A stretch of 64,000 bases of DNA from Petrosia ficiformis. Taxonomy: Eukaryota > Porifera > Demospongiae > Haplosclerida > Petrosiidae. A program made the translations under genes and the position numbers. Location of the stretch: positions 2,498,940 through 2,562,939 of the forward strand of contig OX345652.1 of NCBI GenBank assembly GCA_947044365.1, given 5' to 3'. Each line of letters starts with the position of its first letter. Within the stretch, counting starts at the first letter, position 1. The notes beneath the pieces are model-generated. The model ran no database searches. It saw only the letters and a program-made list of their open reading frames with translations, and was not told the DNA's origin. This document shows, in pieces, positions 26,501 through 35,999 of this stretch.

Positions 26501-26699
26501 TTTGTCCTCCTTCCATCCCTGGATCGCACTACTTGATATTATTAATTAATATTTCTGCTGGTATTAATCATTATTAACTTCATATCTTTATTATTAGGAT
26601 CTTAAACTGGAATTGAACTTTCACATCAAAGCAAATACTGAAGATGGTGAAGTGGCAAAAGATTATCCTGTAATTCACTCACTAGATGAATTAAAGTAA
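8522..26699 (+). CDS. MALT1: MALT1-type paracaspase: death domain, four Ig-like domains, caspase-like domain, C-terminal Ig-like domain
   Basis: Seventeen phase-consistent exons, 2721 nt, 906 aa: 8522-8828, 9786-10076, 11017-11121, 12086-12214, 13523-13684, 15209-15499, 16750-16876, 17661-17794, 19344-19385, 20588-20644, 20936-21320, 22284-22373, 23075-23196, 23995-24153, 24906-25048, 25736-25810, 26598-26699. Domains: death domain 1-102 (GSPSLKLLLDL), Ig-like 103-199, linker to 234, Ig-like 235-331, Ig-like 332-428, Ig-like 429-515, linker, caspase-like fold about 549-740, C-terminal Ig-like about 801-906. Catalytic His626 is in YYSGHG and Cys674 in FFDCCR. Asp576, Asp672 and Glu715 align with the acidic S1-pocket residues of human MALT1 (D365, D462, E500), so cleavage after Arg is expected. 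In vertebrates it is the effector of CARD-BCL10-MALT1 signalling to NF-kB. Human MALT1 is 824 aa with two Ig domains before the protease, so two are extra here. Confidence 0.93.
11455..12061. mobile_element. ~607-bp inverted-repeat DNA element (CAGGAGCCCATAATGA ends)
   Basis: Left end CAGGAGCCCATAATGACC and right end ATCATTATGGGCTCCTG are inverted copies. The terminal repeats extend inward over roughly 140 bp: GTAAGAGTAGGAGTGGTAAACGACC versus GGTCGTTTACCACTCCTACTCTTACG, and GAACCCACGTGTATA versus TATACACGTGGGTTC. The middle has no coding capacity. It sits between exons 3 and 4 of the paracaspase, ending only 25 bp before exon 4. A second terminus of this family is at 45560-45655. No clear target-site duplication found. 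Confidence 0.8.
12437..13390. repeat. ~950-bp degenerate telomere-like hexamer array (CCCTAA/CCCTAC/CCTCTA/CTTTTA)
   Basis: A continuous pyrimidine-rich run of six-base units, mostly CCCTAA (complement of TTAGGG) and CCCTAC, with regular CCTCTA, TCTCTA, CACTA and CTTTTA variants. Variants occur in a higher-order order, for example the block CCCCTACTTTTACCCCTAACCCTATCTCTA recurs many times. It lies entirely in the intron between paracaspase exons 4 and 5. Both strands stay open for over 320 codons (Pro/Leu/Thr on one, Arg/Gly/Val on the other) purely because the period is divisible by 3. I do not regard these as genes. Confidence 0.9.
13721..13820. repeat. (GT)n/(GTCT)n microsatellite
   Basis: Imperfect TGTGTGTCTGTGTCTG run in the intron after paracaspase exon 5. 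Confidence 0.85.
14173..14950. mobile_element. ~780-bp interspersed element with internal foldback, copy 1
   Basis: Starts GTTATACACC, then the foldback pair CTCTACTAGATTTATCAAAC / GTTTGATAAATCTAGTAGAG, then a long body. It ends ACTACAAGCGTGGTAGAAG, which is inverted relative to CTTCTACCATGCTATAG near 14279. A close copy lies at 18459-19190 in the same orientation. Short ORFs in both copies are shared repeat sequence without recognisable domains. Intron between paracaspase exons 5 and 6. Confidence 0.8.
14950..15160. mobile_element. MITE-like element, TAGTGTTGTTTTAGT family, partial copy
   Basis: Right half of the family seen at 1396 and 15790, ending CTACACAACACTA. Its left end is missing, abutting the element at 14173-14950. 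Confidence 0.55.
15545..15790. mobile_element. Truncated copy of the CATAGGGATGGCCCTACGGGCC family
   Basis: CCTATGATTGCATTGTGGAGTCATCATTCAGTAATCATGGC, CTAGTACCAGTTCTACTG and GCTGGTCTATAGATCTTGAG match the left portion of the elements at 28948 and 60821. The right portion is missing; it ends exactly where the next MITE-like element starts (15790). Confidence 0.65.
15790..16082. mobile_element. MITE-like element, TAGTGTTGTTTTAGT family, copy 2
   Basis: Begins TAGTGTTGTTTTAGTATG and ends AACTAAAACTGCACTA. Internal order is the same as at 1396-1682, including GACCACTTTTAGTT, GTGGCCATTATTGGCC, CAGACCTGTAATTTAG and CCTTACTAAAAGGGGTT. Intron between paracaspase exons 6 and 7. Confidence 0.75.
16256..16555. 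mobile_element. MITE-like element, GATTAATCGATTAATC family, copy 2
   Basis: About 300 bp bounded by AGGGCTGGGACGATTAATCG and the inverted AGCCGATTCCCAGCCCTAG, with inner ATCGATTATCAATCGA palindromes. Diverged relative at 6985. Intron between paracaspase exons 6 and 7. Confidence 0.75.
17112..17624 (-). mobile_element. MITE-like element, CATAGGGATGGCCCTACGGGCC family, minus orientation
   Basis: Reverse-oriented relative of 28948-29441: starts GGCCCGTAGGGCCATCCCTATAATTGCTTTCC and ends CACAAAGCAAATATAGGGATG...CTATATACACTTG. It shares the CG-rich internal block GACGCAACTTCC / GCGCGTAAAAGAAC with the other copies. It ends about 35 bp before paracaspase exon 8, so it may supply part of the splice-acceptor neighbourhood. 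Confidence 0.75.
18459..19190. mobile_element. ~730-bp interspersed element with internal foldback, copy 2
   Basis: High-similarity copy of 14173-14950 in the same orientation, with the same CTCTACTAGATTTATCAAAC foldback, the same body (AACAAGCATCACTATGAATTACAG) and the same AAGCATGGTAGAAG end. In the intron between paracaspase exons 8 and 9. A small GGATGGCCCTGAGGGC fragment of another family follows at about 19228. Confidence 0.8.
20755..20870 (+). mobile_element. tRNA-derived SINE fragment (3' part)
   Basis: GGTCCCGTGCTCAATCCCTAG...GATTCCTGAGTTTTTTCAG...TTTTTAATTCTCTC matches, with substitutions, the sequence downstream of the B-box-like region at about 34350-34430. The tRNA-like head is largely missing. 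It lies just before the protease exon (20936). Confidence 0.5.
21581..21606. repeat. Perfect 26-bp palindrome TTGTGATATGATATATCATATCACAA
   Basis: Self-complementary without a loop, in the intron after the protease exon. No adjacent terminator or mobile-element context recognised. Confidence 0.8.
21729..22115. mobile_element. ~387-bp inverted-repeat element, TAGTGTTGCACCTAT ends (hAT-like termini)
   Basis: Left TAGTGTTGCACCTATTACAG and right CTAGTATAGGTGCAACCCTA are inverted ends, and the interior is rich in TTGCCTATA. The T/CAGxGTTGCACC form of the end resembles hAT-superfamily termini; this is inference. No transposase. Confidence 0.65.
22409..22880. repeat. Dispersed repeat, CTGTTCACATTCA family, copy 2
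   Basis: Same block order as 2056-2300, interrupted in its first third by unrelated sequence (about 22440-22690), suggesting an insertion. Intron between paracaspase exons 12 and 13. Confidence 0.55.
23262..23330. repeat. Imperfect ~68-bp hairpin
   Basis: TTTTGTGTCCGAGAATGTGATATAGCCC and GGGCTATATCACAGCCTCGAACACAAA are inverted copies around a short loop. Probably a small foldback element; intron between paracaspase exons 13 and 14. Confidence 0.6.
23600..23700 (+). mobile_element. tRNA-derived SINE-like sequence
   Basis: GTGGCCTGTTAGTTAAAGTCCTGGCCTGC resembles an A-box region, and CGCAGGTTCGAGCAGTTCAAG resembles a B box (GGTTCGANNCC), about 45 bp apart as in tRNA genes. No cloverleaf can be closed convincingly, so a SINE head rather than a tRNA gene is likely. 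Confidence 0.45.
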
Positions 26700-27325
26700 A
26701 GTTTAATACGTTTATATAAACTCTTATCTTATAAACTTCATACATTGCAATGTGTACATCAATACAGTCTTTGTCTTTTGTCGTGTATTAATAACTATTA
26801 TTTTATGCAAATTTGTACTATTAATAAAAGAGTTAATAAAATTACAAGACTGATATTCTAATCGTGCAATTCTTTTAGCAGTTGAAAATCTTTGAACTGC
26901 ATTTCCACTAAATGCAAATTCTAAAAACTACAAAACCACAACCAACCCACAATTTATAATGCATATAACCATTAACAAATGGTTATATGCATTATATTCC
27001 AATGGTTTATCGGAATATAATGAGGTTATTCAATGGCTGCTACATGAAGAAGCACTCTGAGGATTGTTGCTGTGTAATAGTTATTCTAATTAGAATCTGT
27101 TATATTACAACCTCGATGCTTTGAACATATTTATAACTTCCAGATAGATATTCAAGCATCAACTACAACATAATTATAATCAATATTATTATATATTATA
27201 CAATAGCCAATTTGAAAAGAAAAAGAGAGAGCCAATGTTGATATTCTATAGGAGAGAGGTTGGGACCATAAATTTGCTCTATTAAAAAATTTGATTTTGA
27301 ATTTCAAATTTTACAATTGGGCGCC
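26700..27325. other. Intergenic region between the paracaspase and LRRC59 genes
   Basis: 626 bp holding the 3' UTR of the paracaspase and the promoter of LRRC59. It contains a foldback around 26953-26997 (ATAATGCATATAACCATT / AATGGTTATATGCATTAT). No further gene seen. Confidence 0.6.
26823..26840 (+). promoter_or_regulatory. Candidate polyadenylation signals of the paracaspase gene
   Basis: Two AATAAA hexamers (26823-26828 and 26835-26840), about 125-140 bp after the stop codon, the expected position for a short 3' UTR. Confidence 0.5.
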
Positions 27326-30300
27326 ATGTCTACTGAACAAAGGGTGACTAAACAATACATCTTGGATCATATTGATGAAGATGAAGTGGATTTAAGCCTC
27401 TGCAGCCTCACTTCTGTACCAGTAAAGGAACTGGTTAGTCACTTTATAACAATAATTATATATATCAGTTATGGTGGGCCAGCCAGGCTTAATAGTATTA
27501 TTATAAAGTCTGTTGCCTAGCTGGCTCAGCTTATTCCATACTGCTCAGCCTAACATTACCATATGGGGTGCTGTTTGTGTCAAAATTCGATAACAATCGA
27601 TATTTAGTAAATATCGACGATGCTTGGCAGGATCGTCAATATATACTATACTAAGCATTGTCGATATTTACTAAATATCGATGGTTTTCCTAAATATCGA
27701 TTGTTATCGAATTTTGACACAAACGGCACCCCATACTACCAGGCCTGGGATCCATTTATTGTTCCAGGACTGCACAAACTTTTATGACATTGTTATTTTC
27801 ATACTAAATGATGTCAAGGTATCAGACATCATCCATCTACACCGGACTAGTAGTTAGTCTCAGGTCAATCCTTACACCTTATGCATGGAGACAGTCTGGT
27901 CAAACTTACTATTTGTATACATATTATACAGTCAGCAGTTTGGCAATTATGTGAGAAAATGAAAAGCTGTCAATAGACCCTTACTGTAAAAGAATTGAAG
28001 AATTCAATTTAAATAAATAAACATGGCATCACATCTGGAGGTCTTCATAGCAACCATTTCCTTAGAAAAGATATTGAAGTGAATGCAGAAGTAAGCAAGT
28101 CACTTTTTGTTTGCTGTTTAGATATACCATTTATTCTTCTTACATGTACATGTATATATACATGTATATATGCGAAAGCCAGGAAAAACTAGAATACATG
28201 ACACATTGAACTGTGAATGAGAACAATCTCTTGAATGATTCCTGAGAGCCAAACTGTCTCTTTTATACTATTATACTGCCTGCATAGAAAGAAGAAGTTC
28301 CAGGAGCAACTATAGCCGACATATATATAGCTTGGTTCAAGCAACAGTGTTTAACCTTACAGAGTTTGACATCCCTGGAGCTCTTCTGAGCGAGCCTCTT
28401 GAACAAATTCGAGAACACAGCTTCAAGTGGTGCTCACTTCTTAATTCACAATGCACATTTCATCTTTCTATAGTCCATGGTTTCACAGGTATATGGTAAA
28501 TAGTAGCTATAATACTACTGATCAGGGTTGGGTCAAATACATCATAATAGTACAATTACAAATACTTGAAAAAACTTCAATTACAGATACAAATACAAAT
28601 ACTGTTGAAAACATTGTATTTGAATTACAAATACAAATACTGAAGTTTGTATTTCAAATATAATTATAAATACATGCACTTCCCAAGCTGGTTTTCACAA
28701 GTTTGACTTTCCCACTTAGACCTAATAGTTCTATAAAATCAACTTAAATTACATTGTACTTATTATATTTAATAAACATCAGCATTTCAAATGTTTCATC
28801 ATTGAGTTGGCATCTCTTGGACCTAAAAACTTTACCAGCACTAACTGTGTATTTGAGATGTATTTTAAGAATTTCAAATACTATTGTGAATACAAATACA
28901 AAATACTTGTTGCTGCCAAAATCAAACCACAAATACAAATACTAAAACAAGTGTATATAGAGATAAAAACATCCCTATGATTGCTTTAAAAATTTAAGTG
29001 AAGACAAAAGTATCCCTATGACTGCTTTGTGGTGTCCAGCATTCAGTAATCATGGCTGACTTTATCATGCCTAAAACACATCAGCTTATTATAGTTATTA
29101 TTTTGATTATCTACTCTCCTGACCTTTCAAAGGACCTTGTAGAACTTTAGGAATATATTTCAGGCAGAATAGCTAGCTACTAGTTCCAGTTTCTACGTAA
29201 GCTACTTAGCTACAGGCAGTTTTCATCCTGCTGTCGCTGGTCGTGTTACTCGTGTAAAGTTCGAGCGCGTGTTCTTTTACGCGCCACACCCATTAATTGA
29301 CCGAGCCCTCGGGAATGACGCAACTTCCTTAACTACGTATACAACGCATACTCGCGCAAGTGACACAAACATATAAATAATTATATAATATATATACATT
29401 AAATCCCGTGGAAAGCAATCATAGGGATGGCCCTACGGGCCATAAAAAAGTATTTAAATACGACTAAATACAAATACTCAATGTATTTGACCCAAGCCTG
29501 CTACTGACAATGTAGTTTGGTTCATTGGACCCATTCAACAGATAATTCTCGTTTACACTTTATTCAATGTGTCAATTTTTCTATATAGTTTTTCCAAACT
29601 TTAAAATAATAAAAATAAACAATATGTCTAAACAGTGCGTGAAACACCATAATCCCAGGAATGTCTCCATTCCAAATACCACTACTGTACCATGTCCAGG
29701 ATATGTATCCAGAGACAACTGAAGACATCCCAGGAATTTATCCATTTCCAATACAAGTAGAGTACCATGTCCTAGATGTATATATATATATATATATATA
29801 TCACGAGGACTTGGAATGTCTCTGTTTCCACGGCCAATATGCTGAGGACATGCTAGAATTATCTCTGTTCCCAATATCACTACAGTATCTTGTTTTAGTT
29901 GTGTATCCATGCAGAAACAACTAAGGACAGCCTATACCGTGTCCAGGGATGGATAGATGCATTGGCAACTGATAAGATATGCATCCCAAGTGATTGCATA
30001 TTGATTCTCAGTATCACTACAGGACCACGCCTTTTGCTTTGTTGCAATTAGTGGGCTGGGGATGAACCTACATGTACTACTTGTATGTTCCAAAGTATAT
30101 ATCAAATAATTGTTCACTGGTTTGAGTAGTGAGTGACTAAAGAGTACCAAGACAATTTAAGATATAGCATAACACAAAATGGATGATTGAGGTATCAAAG
30201 GAGTGATTCTGCAGGCTTTCCTGGTGACTAACGCATGACTTCCTTGGAAACTTTCGTGGAGATTTCTGTGGTGATCTCTATGGCGAATGTTCTGGCAACA

Positions 30301-33300
30301 TATGTAAAGTCTTGTAGGATTCAGGCTGAGATGACACCAAGTGTTTTTTGGCTGATACTGGAGATGTTCTGTGACAAAATATATGTAACTTCTAATTATT
30401 CACTTAGTATAGCCTATGTCCTATGAGTTACACTAGTAACACTCTGGGTGTACATGTACTTGTGATTTTATCTCTTTCTGCTTGAATGCAGCAGCTTATT
30501 GTGAATACTTTTGTAGCTTTCTGCTGGAACTCCACCTTTTTATCAGCATCTCAGGTTATCAGTATAATTAGCCATGCCACTTACAACTACATAAGGATAG
30601 CTGCAGGTGAACAACACTCATTAAATAGACCTATTAATTTCGGCTATGCAAATTCAAATTGAAGCCTCAAAACTGCTAAAATGGGTTCCTGTTGACTGAT
30701 TGATAAACAACAACCTGAGCATTCACATATATGTATGTACAGTTTTACTCTAACCTCAATTGTTCCTTTATTTCCCCCAATCGCAACAGTTTTTCCCAAG
30801 CCTTCATCTTCCACATCAAGAAAGGCTCTGATAGCCATATCTTTGATTTCTTGGTTTCGAAGGGTTCTACTTATCAGCGACCATGGAAGCCAATTGTTTA
30901 AAGGCAATAGTAGCAATGAGTCCCATCCCACCTGCTGTAAAAACACCATCGGTGAGAATGATGATAGTTCAATATCTTTTGATATACTCGCTTTTTACAT
31001 GCACCTTTATGAAGCTCCTCCCCCTTGCCTCAGTATTTTTTCAGGCTGCCAATACATTTTTTACCAGGCAAGTGAAAGCAAGTAATGTGATCAATTACTA
31101 TTACTGGACATTTCCTCAACATTAGGATGTCCGTGTTTCAAAAATGTATTATAAATAGTTTGTTTATATCTGCTTATTCATTTCTTGGCAGTGACCTGAG
31201 TAGATACAGGATTTAGACAAGTATTTTGGGTGTCTGTTATTATTTATATATCTTAGTGAAATCCAAGTGTAGCGCAATTAAATTTTATATTCACATTTTT
31301 TTTCTTTTTTGCACTTTTTGATAGAAGTCTGTACATCGAGGTAGGAAGGTGGATCTCTCTCAAAACAAACTTACTGAAATACCAGTGAGTTAATTAATTA
31401 TTGTTTGTAAAATATTAATTTTAATATTAATTTTAATATTAATCATACTTTCGTATCAGTAATTATTTAAGAACTAAGCCACAACTTCTAGAGATTTGGC
31501 AATGTTAATAGTAGTTAGTCTAGTTACTATACATGAAGCATGATGTAGGTCATTCATGTTCACTTTTACCTCATAAAATGCTCATAACTTTAGTTTGAAA
31601 TGACTAACAAACTCCTTTCTTTGTTGCATTTAAAAGTGAATTATATCAAATTGTACTTACTTCCTCTTATTTGCAATATAACAATAATAATGATTAATTG
31701 TATAAGTTGATACATATTGCATTTTTATTCAGGAATCCTTCTCAATGCTTACATTCATTTATGAGCTAGATTTGAGTAAAAACCAGTTGTCATATCTACC
31801 TGAGAATTTTGGTGAACTTTCACAGTTACAGAAGTTAGATCTATTTGGTAATCAATTGGAAGATTTACCTCTTAGTTTCTCCAATCTATCACGCCTCAAG
31901 TGGTTAGATTTAAGAGCTAATCGACTTAATCCAGATTTAGTTAAGACAGCAGGTGATTGCAGTAGTGAAAAGGAATGTAATGATTGTGCAATAAATGTAA
32001 GTGTTAAATATAGAACAGTAAATTTATATATTTACAATGGCATATCTAAGGCAGGGCATAGGCTCTGATAATACTACATGTACATGTACAATAATTGTAC
32101 ATGTATAGTTTGTGGCCTGTTATAAATTTATTTCAAATACCATTTAATTTTGAAAATGGCCATAAAGAAAATTTAAAGATCTTTTACTGGTGCTGCTGGC
32201 GGTAGTAAATAATCCACTTATTTATCCTGTACAAGTGGTAAAGTGTAGTGATTAGGTTTTAGAATACAGCTGGAAATATAGAAATGGTACCTGTTGATGA
32301 CTGATATTATTGGGTTACTTGCTGAACACGCTCTTCGGATGTGCCTCTTGATCTTAGAGTCTAGGGAGAGTAGGGTTTATATCTGAATAAGCCACACCCC
32401 CTGTGTGAATACTTAATTAAGGTGTGAGTATCCTTGTTGATCAATCCTGTTATTGCATTGCAGAAATATTAGTTCAAATTCAAATCATAGCTGTGCACAA
32501 TTAAATTTTGCCTTATCAATTTGATTAGTTAAGCTTCACAGGCTAACCAATTCAAATTGTAGGGTAGGTACCAGGTACATGTAGGTAGAGTTGAAAATGT
32601 GATAAATGGACAATGATGACAATGATGACTAGAAATATCAGGTCAAACAACATCTGTGTAGAAGATTAGATCTCTCCAGCATTGTAGCAAAGTTTTCATA
32701 TCAGTTACACTTGGTAATAGTCCTGTGTGTTTTGAACATTGATAAAATTTTATTCTAATAATGAAAAGCTTCAAAACATTTGTTATTGAAAATTTAGTAT
32801 CAGTTGGGCTCATGAAACAACAATTTGGAGTAGCAGGGTTTTGCAAACGATATTTTCCCTGTGGGGTTAGGGGTTATGAAACATCTGGACTGTGTGTATG
32901 ACATAAAGTTAGTACAAATTTTACAGGTAGTAAAGTTCATGACCCAAAGAGTTCACGAAGAAGAAAGCAAACACAAAAAACAGGAAGAGAAACGCAAAGG
33001 TAAGTCCATGACCCTATGTTAAATATTTTATGACAAATCATTGGGTTTCTGATATAAAGGAGAAATGATTAAGGGATTAATTAGATAGAGGTGGCTTTTA
33101 TGAATAAGAGCCCCTAGATACTGTGGCTGTTGTTTGTGGATAACACCTACCTAGACATACCTGTACATAGTGTGGTGTAGTGATATTTTAATTGGTGTCC
33201 ACAAATTAAATTCATTTTAAGTACTGTTATACACATGATCAAAAAATTAATGTCACAAGATTGCTACACTCAGTGTGAACTGTAACAGCTTGTCTAGGAT

Positions 33301-35487
33301 CTCTGAAACCAGCTTCCTGTAGTAAAGTGATTTATTTATTGAACCATTGACTTCAGAGCCATATAGAATGTAGAATAAATACCCAATAAACTACTATTCC
33401 AGTAAAAAGAAAGTTAATGAAATATGGTAATTGCCATGTTAACGAAAAGAATAATAAAAACATTTTAAGAGCATGTACATATACATGTGCATGTACATGT
33501 TAAGATATTCATGTATGTCAAAACTGAAAAAGCACCGAAATAATATTGGGATGGTACTTTAGCATTGAAGTTAACAACAAAATTAAACTAACCACATCCA
33601 CATAACAACCCTACATAAAGTGTAGCTACATGTAGAGTAGCAAACACAAAGAAGCTATACTTATGATTCAATAACTAACTAAAATTCTTTTCTGCTTTTT
33701 CTGCCATTTATTCACTTACATGTAGCTCGGGCCAGGAAACGCGAACGAGAAAAGCAAAAGGTAGCAGTTGAAGCCAAGAAGATGAAGCAACAGGAGAAAC
33801 TGAAAAGAAGGAAACATTGGGAAGAGAATCAACAAAGTTTACCTGACAAAAATATCCAAAGTATTTCGGAAGGTACAGTAGAGTAATTTTATTAGATGTT
33901 GTTGGCGTTTGGGTGGAGGGTTACAGTAATTACTTCGTGTGTGTATGTGCCATAGTTTGCTGTTAGCAGGAATAGAATGATGACGTCTTCAATTTATTAG
34001 ATACGAGGTTTATTTCATTATGCTTATGCAAGTGTAGGTATGAGATAATTAGAAACAAAGGAAAACTAAAACTGTTGACCTTTGGGTCCATGGAGGGGTC
34101 ATTGGTCTTTCTAGTCGTACATGAAAAGGCGCCCTTGTCACTGACAGTCGATGAAGAGATTGCTAAGGACCTTGGTTCTGCTGGTTGAGATACTGTTCAT
34201 CAGCTTCAGCCAGTTTAGGTTTTTAGGAGAGAATTGTAAACAGCTAAGTTTTGAAACTAGTTTTTGGATTACTACAATCCTACACTGCTCTGCCATCAAG
34301 GATTCCGATGGCTCAGATGGTACATACAAGAGTGCCTGACTGTATATCAAGAGGGTCCTGAGTTCAATTCCTAGTTGGATTCTTGATTTTTCGGTTTGCC
34401 TTTGTTTCTAATTCTCTCATGCCTGTACATCACACATGTACATTCACATTTTTTGGTGTTCATTTTTTTTACAGGAAGAAACTTAAATGAAGAACTTGCT
34501 GAACCTACACATGAAGGTTTGTGTACCTATGCATTAACTAGTTTGCAATTACTTCAAACTTTGTTAACCCTCACAAAATTACAATTGACCAGCCATCAAG
34601 CTATTTACTTGCATGTACATGAGAGAAGTCCTAAGCACAGAGTAGACATGGGACCAAGCACTTGAGTGCTTGTACTTAAGCATGTTTAAGTACATACATG
34701 TACTTTGGAGTGCTTGTGCTTGTGATTAAGTTCACTTAGAAATAATTTTGAAGTGTTTGTTTTTATCATTGCTTTAGTGACAGCACTTTTTAAGCATTTT
34801 GTATCGATTGTATAGTTCATGTTTTTAGTTGGTTTGTGTGTCCTACCAATTATTTTACAAATAATATTATAATTTTGCACTTTTTAAAGGTAATTCTTTT
34901 AGTAGTGATTTTCAACTAGTAGACATTATTCTGTGATTCCTTATATGGAGAAGCAACTGAAAACTATCCATGTGATTGCTTTGTGGTATCATATTTATAA
35001 ATTTTTCACTTCTCTTACTTTTTAAAAAAAATCTTATTTTACCTTTGCAAGTATTCTCACCTATAAAAGCTACTTGTTGTCGTTTCTGCAAGCTCATTTC
35101 TTCATGGTAGACTATACTAGCTGTAGTTTTAGCATGATTTATGTCCCTCACCTATTAATTCACCAAAGCCCCTAGATTGATACAACTTCCTTAATTACAT
35201 ATACAATGTGTATAATTATGACGCATATCAATATAGTTTGAACTTGTGGGAATGTAATCATAGGGATGGCCATGTGAAGTAATTAATTTTAGACACTACT
35301 TTACTATGGCACGAACATGATAGATTTTTTTTTTAATTTCAACCTTACAGGTGTACTGATGAAGTGTCTTATTATTCTTCTGTTCATCCTCATAGCTTTA
35401 TTTATAACATTGTTAGCAATCTTCTGGGAGCCAATTATAGATGTGTTAGTAAATACCAATTTTTATAACAATCATTTAGTAAAATAG
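27326..35487 (+). CDS. LRRC59: LRRC59 homologue (ribosome-associated ER membrane leucine-rich-repeat protein)
   Basis: Seven exons, phase-consistent, 831 nt, 276 aa: 27326-27433, 31325-31384, 31733-31996, 32927-32999, 33726-33872, 34475-34516, 35351-35487. It begins MSTEQRVTKQ and then VDLSLCSLTSVPVKEL, matching the ELDLSLSDLNEVPVKEL of the family. About four LRRs follow (VDLSQNKLTEIP, LDLSKNQLSYLP, LDLFGNQLEDLP, LKWLDLRANRLNP), then the conserved AGDCSSEKECNDCA cysteine motif. Next is a Lys/Glu/Arg-rich coiled coil (residues about 145-215), and near the C-terminus a single hydrophobic membrane segment (about 236-257) followed by a 20-residue lumenal tail. In vertebrates it is a tail-anchored ER protein contacting ribosomes and involved in nuclear import of FGF1. 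The ATG has G at -4 and C at -1. Domain order and length match the family (human 307 aa). Confidence 0.93.
27562..27733. mobile_element. ~172-bp near-palindromic MITE-like element
   Basis: ATGGGGTGCTGTTTGTGTCAAAATTCGATAACAATCGATATTTAGTAAATATCGACGATGC and its inverted counterpart (GCATTGTCGATATTTACTAAATATCGAT...TTTTGACACAAACGGCACCCCAT) form a foldback with a short loop. Intron 1 of LRRC59. Confidence 0.8.
28523..29500. mobile_element. CAAATAC-rich inverted-repeat element, interrupted by a second element
   Basis: Left end CAGGGTTGGGTCAAATACATC and right end GTATTTGACCCAAGCCTG are inverted. The body consists of ATACAAATAC words. The element is split at about 28948-29441 by a copy of the GGCCCTACGGGCC family. 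An uninterrupted relative of about 490 bp is at 56770-57258, with the same TTGGGGTCAAATAC / GTATTTGACCCCAA ends. Confidence 0.75.
28948..29441 (+). mobile_element. ~494-bp MITE-like element, CATAGGGATGGCCCTACGGGCC family, plus orientation
   Basis: CAAGTGTATATAGAGATAAAAACATCCCTATGATTGCTT on the left and GAAAGCAATCATAGGGATGGCCCTACGGGCC on the right share inverted AGCAATCATAGGGAT. The internal block with GCGCGTG...TTTTACGCGCCAC, GACGCAACTTCCTTAACTACG and CTCGCGCAAGTGACACAAACAT is shared with 60821-61242 and, inverted, with 17112-17624. No ORF. Confidence 0.8.
30640..31000 (-). pseudogene. Antisense coding-like fragment with a frame change, unrecognised
   Basis: Read on the minus strand, TDGVFTAGGMGLIATIAF and KQLASMVADK (about 30890-30955) end at a stop, and a neighbouring frame continues RNQEIKDMAIRAFLDVEDEG then LGKTVAIGGNKGTIEV (about 30755-30865). 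The two frames together look like one conserved globular segment broken by a frameshift. No family recognised; there is no start or splice support. It could be a retrotransposed gene fragment in intron 1 of LRRC59. Low confidence. Confidence 0.3.
34290..34440 (+). mobile_element. tRNA-derived SINE
   Basis: GATGGCTCAGATGGTACATACAAGAGTGCCTGACTG resembles a D-arm/A-box region, and GGTCCTGAGTTCAATTCCTAG resembles a B box, followed by a SINE-type tail TTCTTGATTTTTCGG...TTTCTAATTCTCTC. The tail is shared with 20755-20870. It lies directly upstream of LRRC59 exon 6. Not a functional tRNA: the acceptor stem does not close. Confidence 0.6.
34960..35285. mobile_element. Degenerate copy of the CATAGGGATGGCCCTACGGGCC family
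   Basis: CTATCCATGTGATTGCTTTGTGG, CACCTATTAATTCACCAAAGCCC, TACAACTTCCTTAATTACATATACAATG and GTAATCATAGGGATGGCC follow the order of the intact elements but with many changes and loss of the CG-rich block. Intron before the last LRRC59 exon. Confidence 0.55.
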
Positions 35488-35999
35488 TTTATTTTACAAA
35501 TTTATAAGACTTTTACAGGAAACTGAATATTTTATATTTAATAATCTTTATGTCTCCTCCCTGTCTATCAATCATAAGTGACACTATTATCTGTTGATAA
35601 TTCTCTCTTTGTTGTGTTTCACTTCCCAAGAATGACAATGGTAGTTATAGTGTAGAGCTTCTATCATCCAAATACCTGAAAGTATTTCATGGGATAAATT
35701 GAAAATATCCAAAACTTCCACATGTACAGGGCCATTAGAAGAATCTATTAGGGTTTTCCTTCTGCAATCCTTCTCCGAGTAAATTATTTCAATTCTTTAG
35801 TGGCTGTGACAACAACAGCAATGTTCTTTAGATGAACTCCACTTAATTGAATCCAGCTAACCCTACAAGTATGTATATACCAGTACATCATTTAAATCCT
35901 ACTGTTTGCTTGCACATTACAACGTCATTTAAAAGTTAGATAAAAAGAAGTACTATAGCTATTATGCTCCTAAAATAGACATTTTAGGCTCGTAACGAG

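Noticed and set aside
34290..34400. tRNA gene
   Set aside because: Same reason; the tail is shared with another dispersed copy at 20755.
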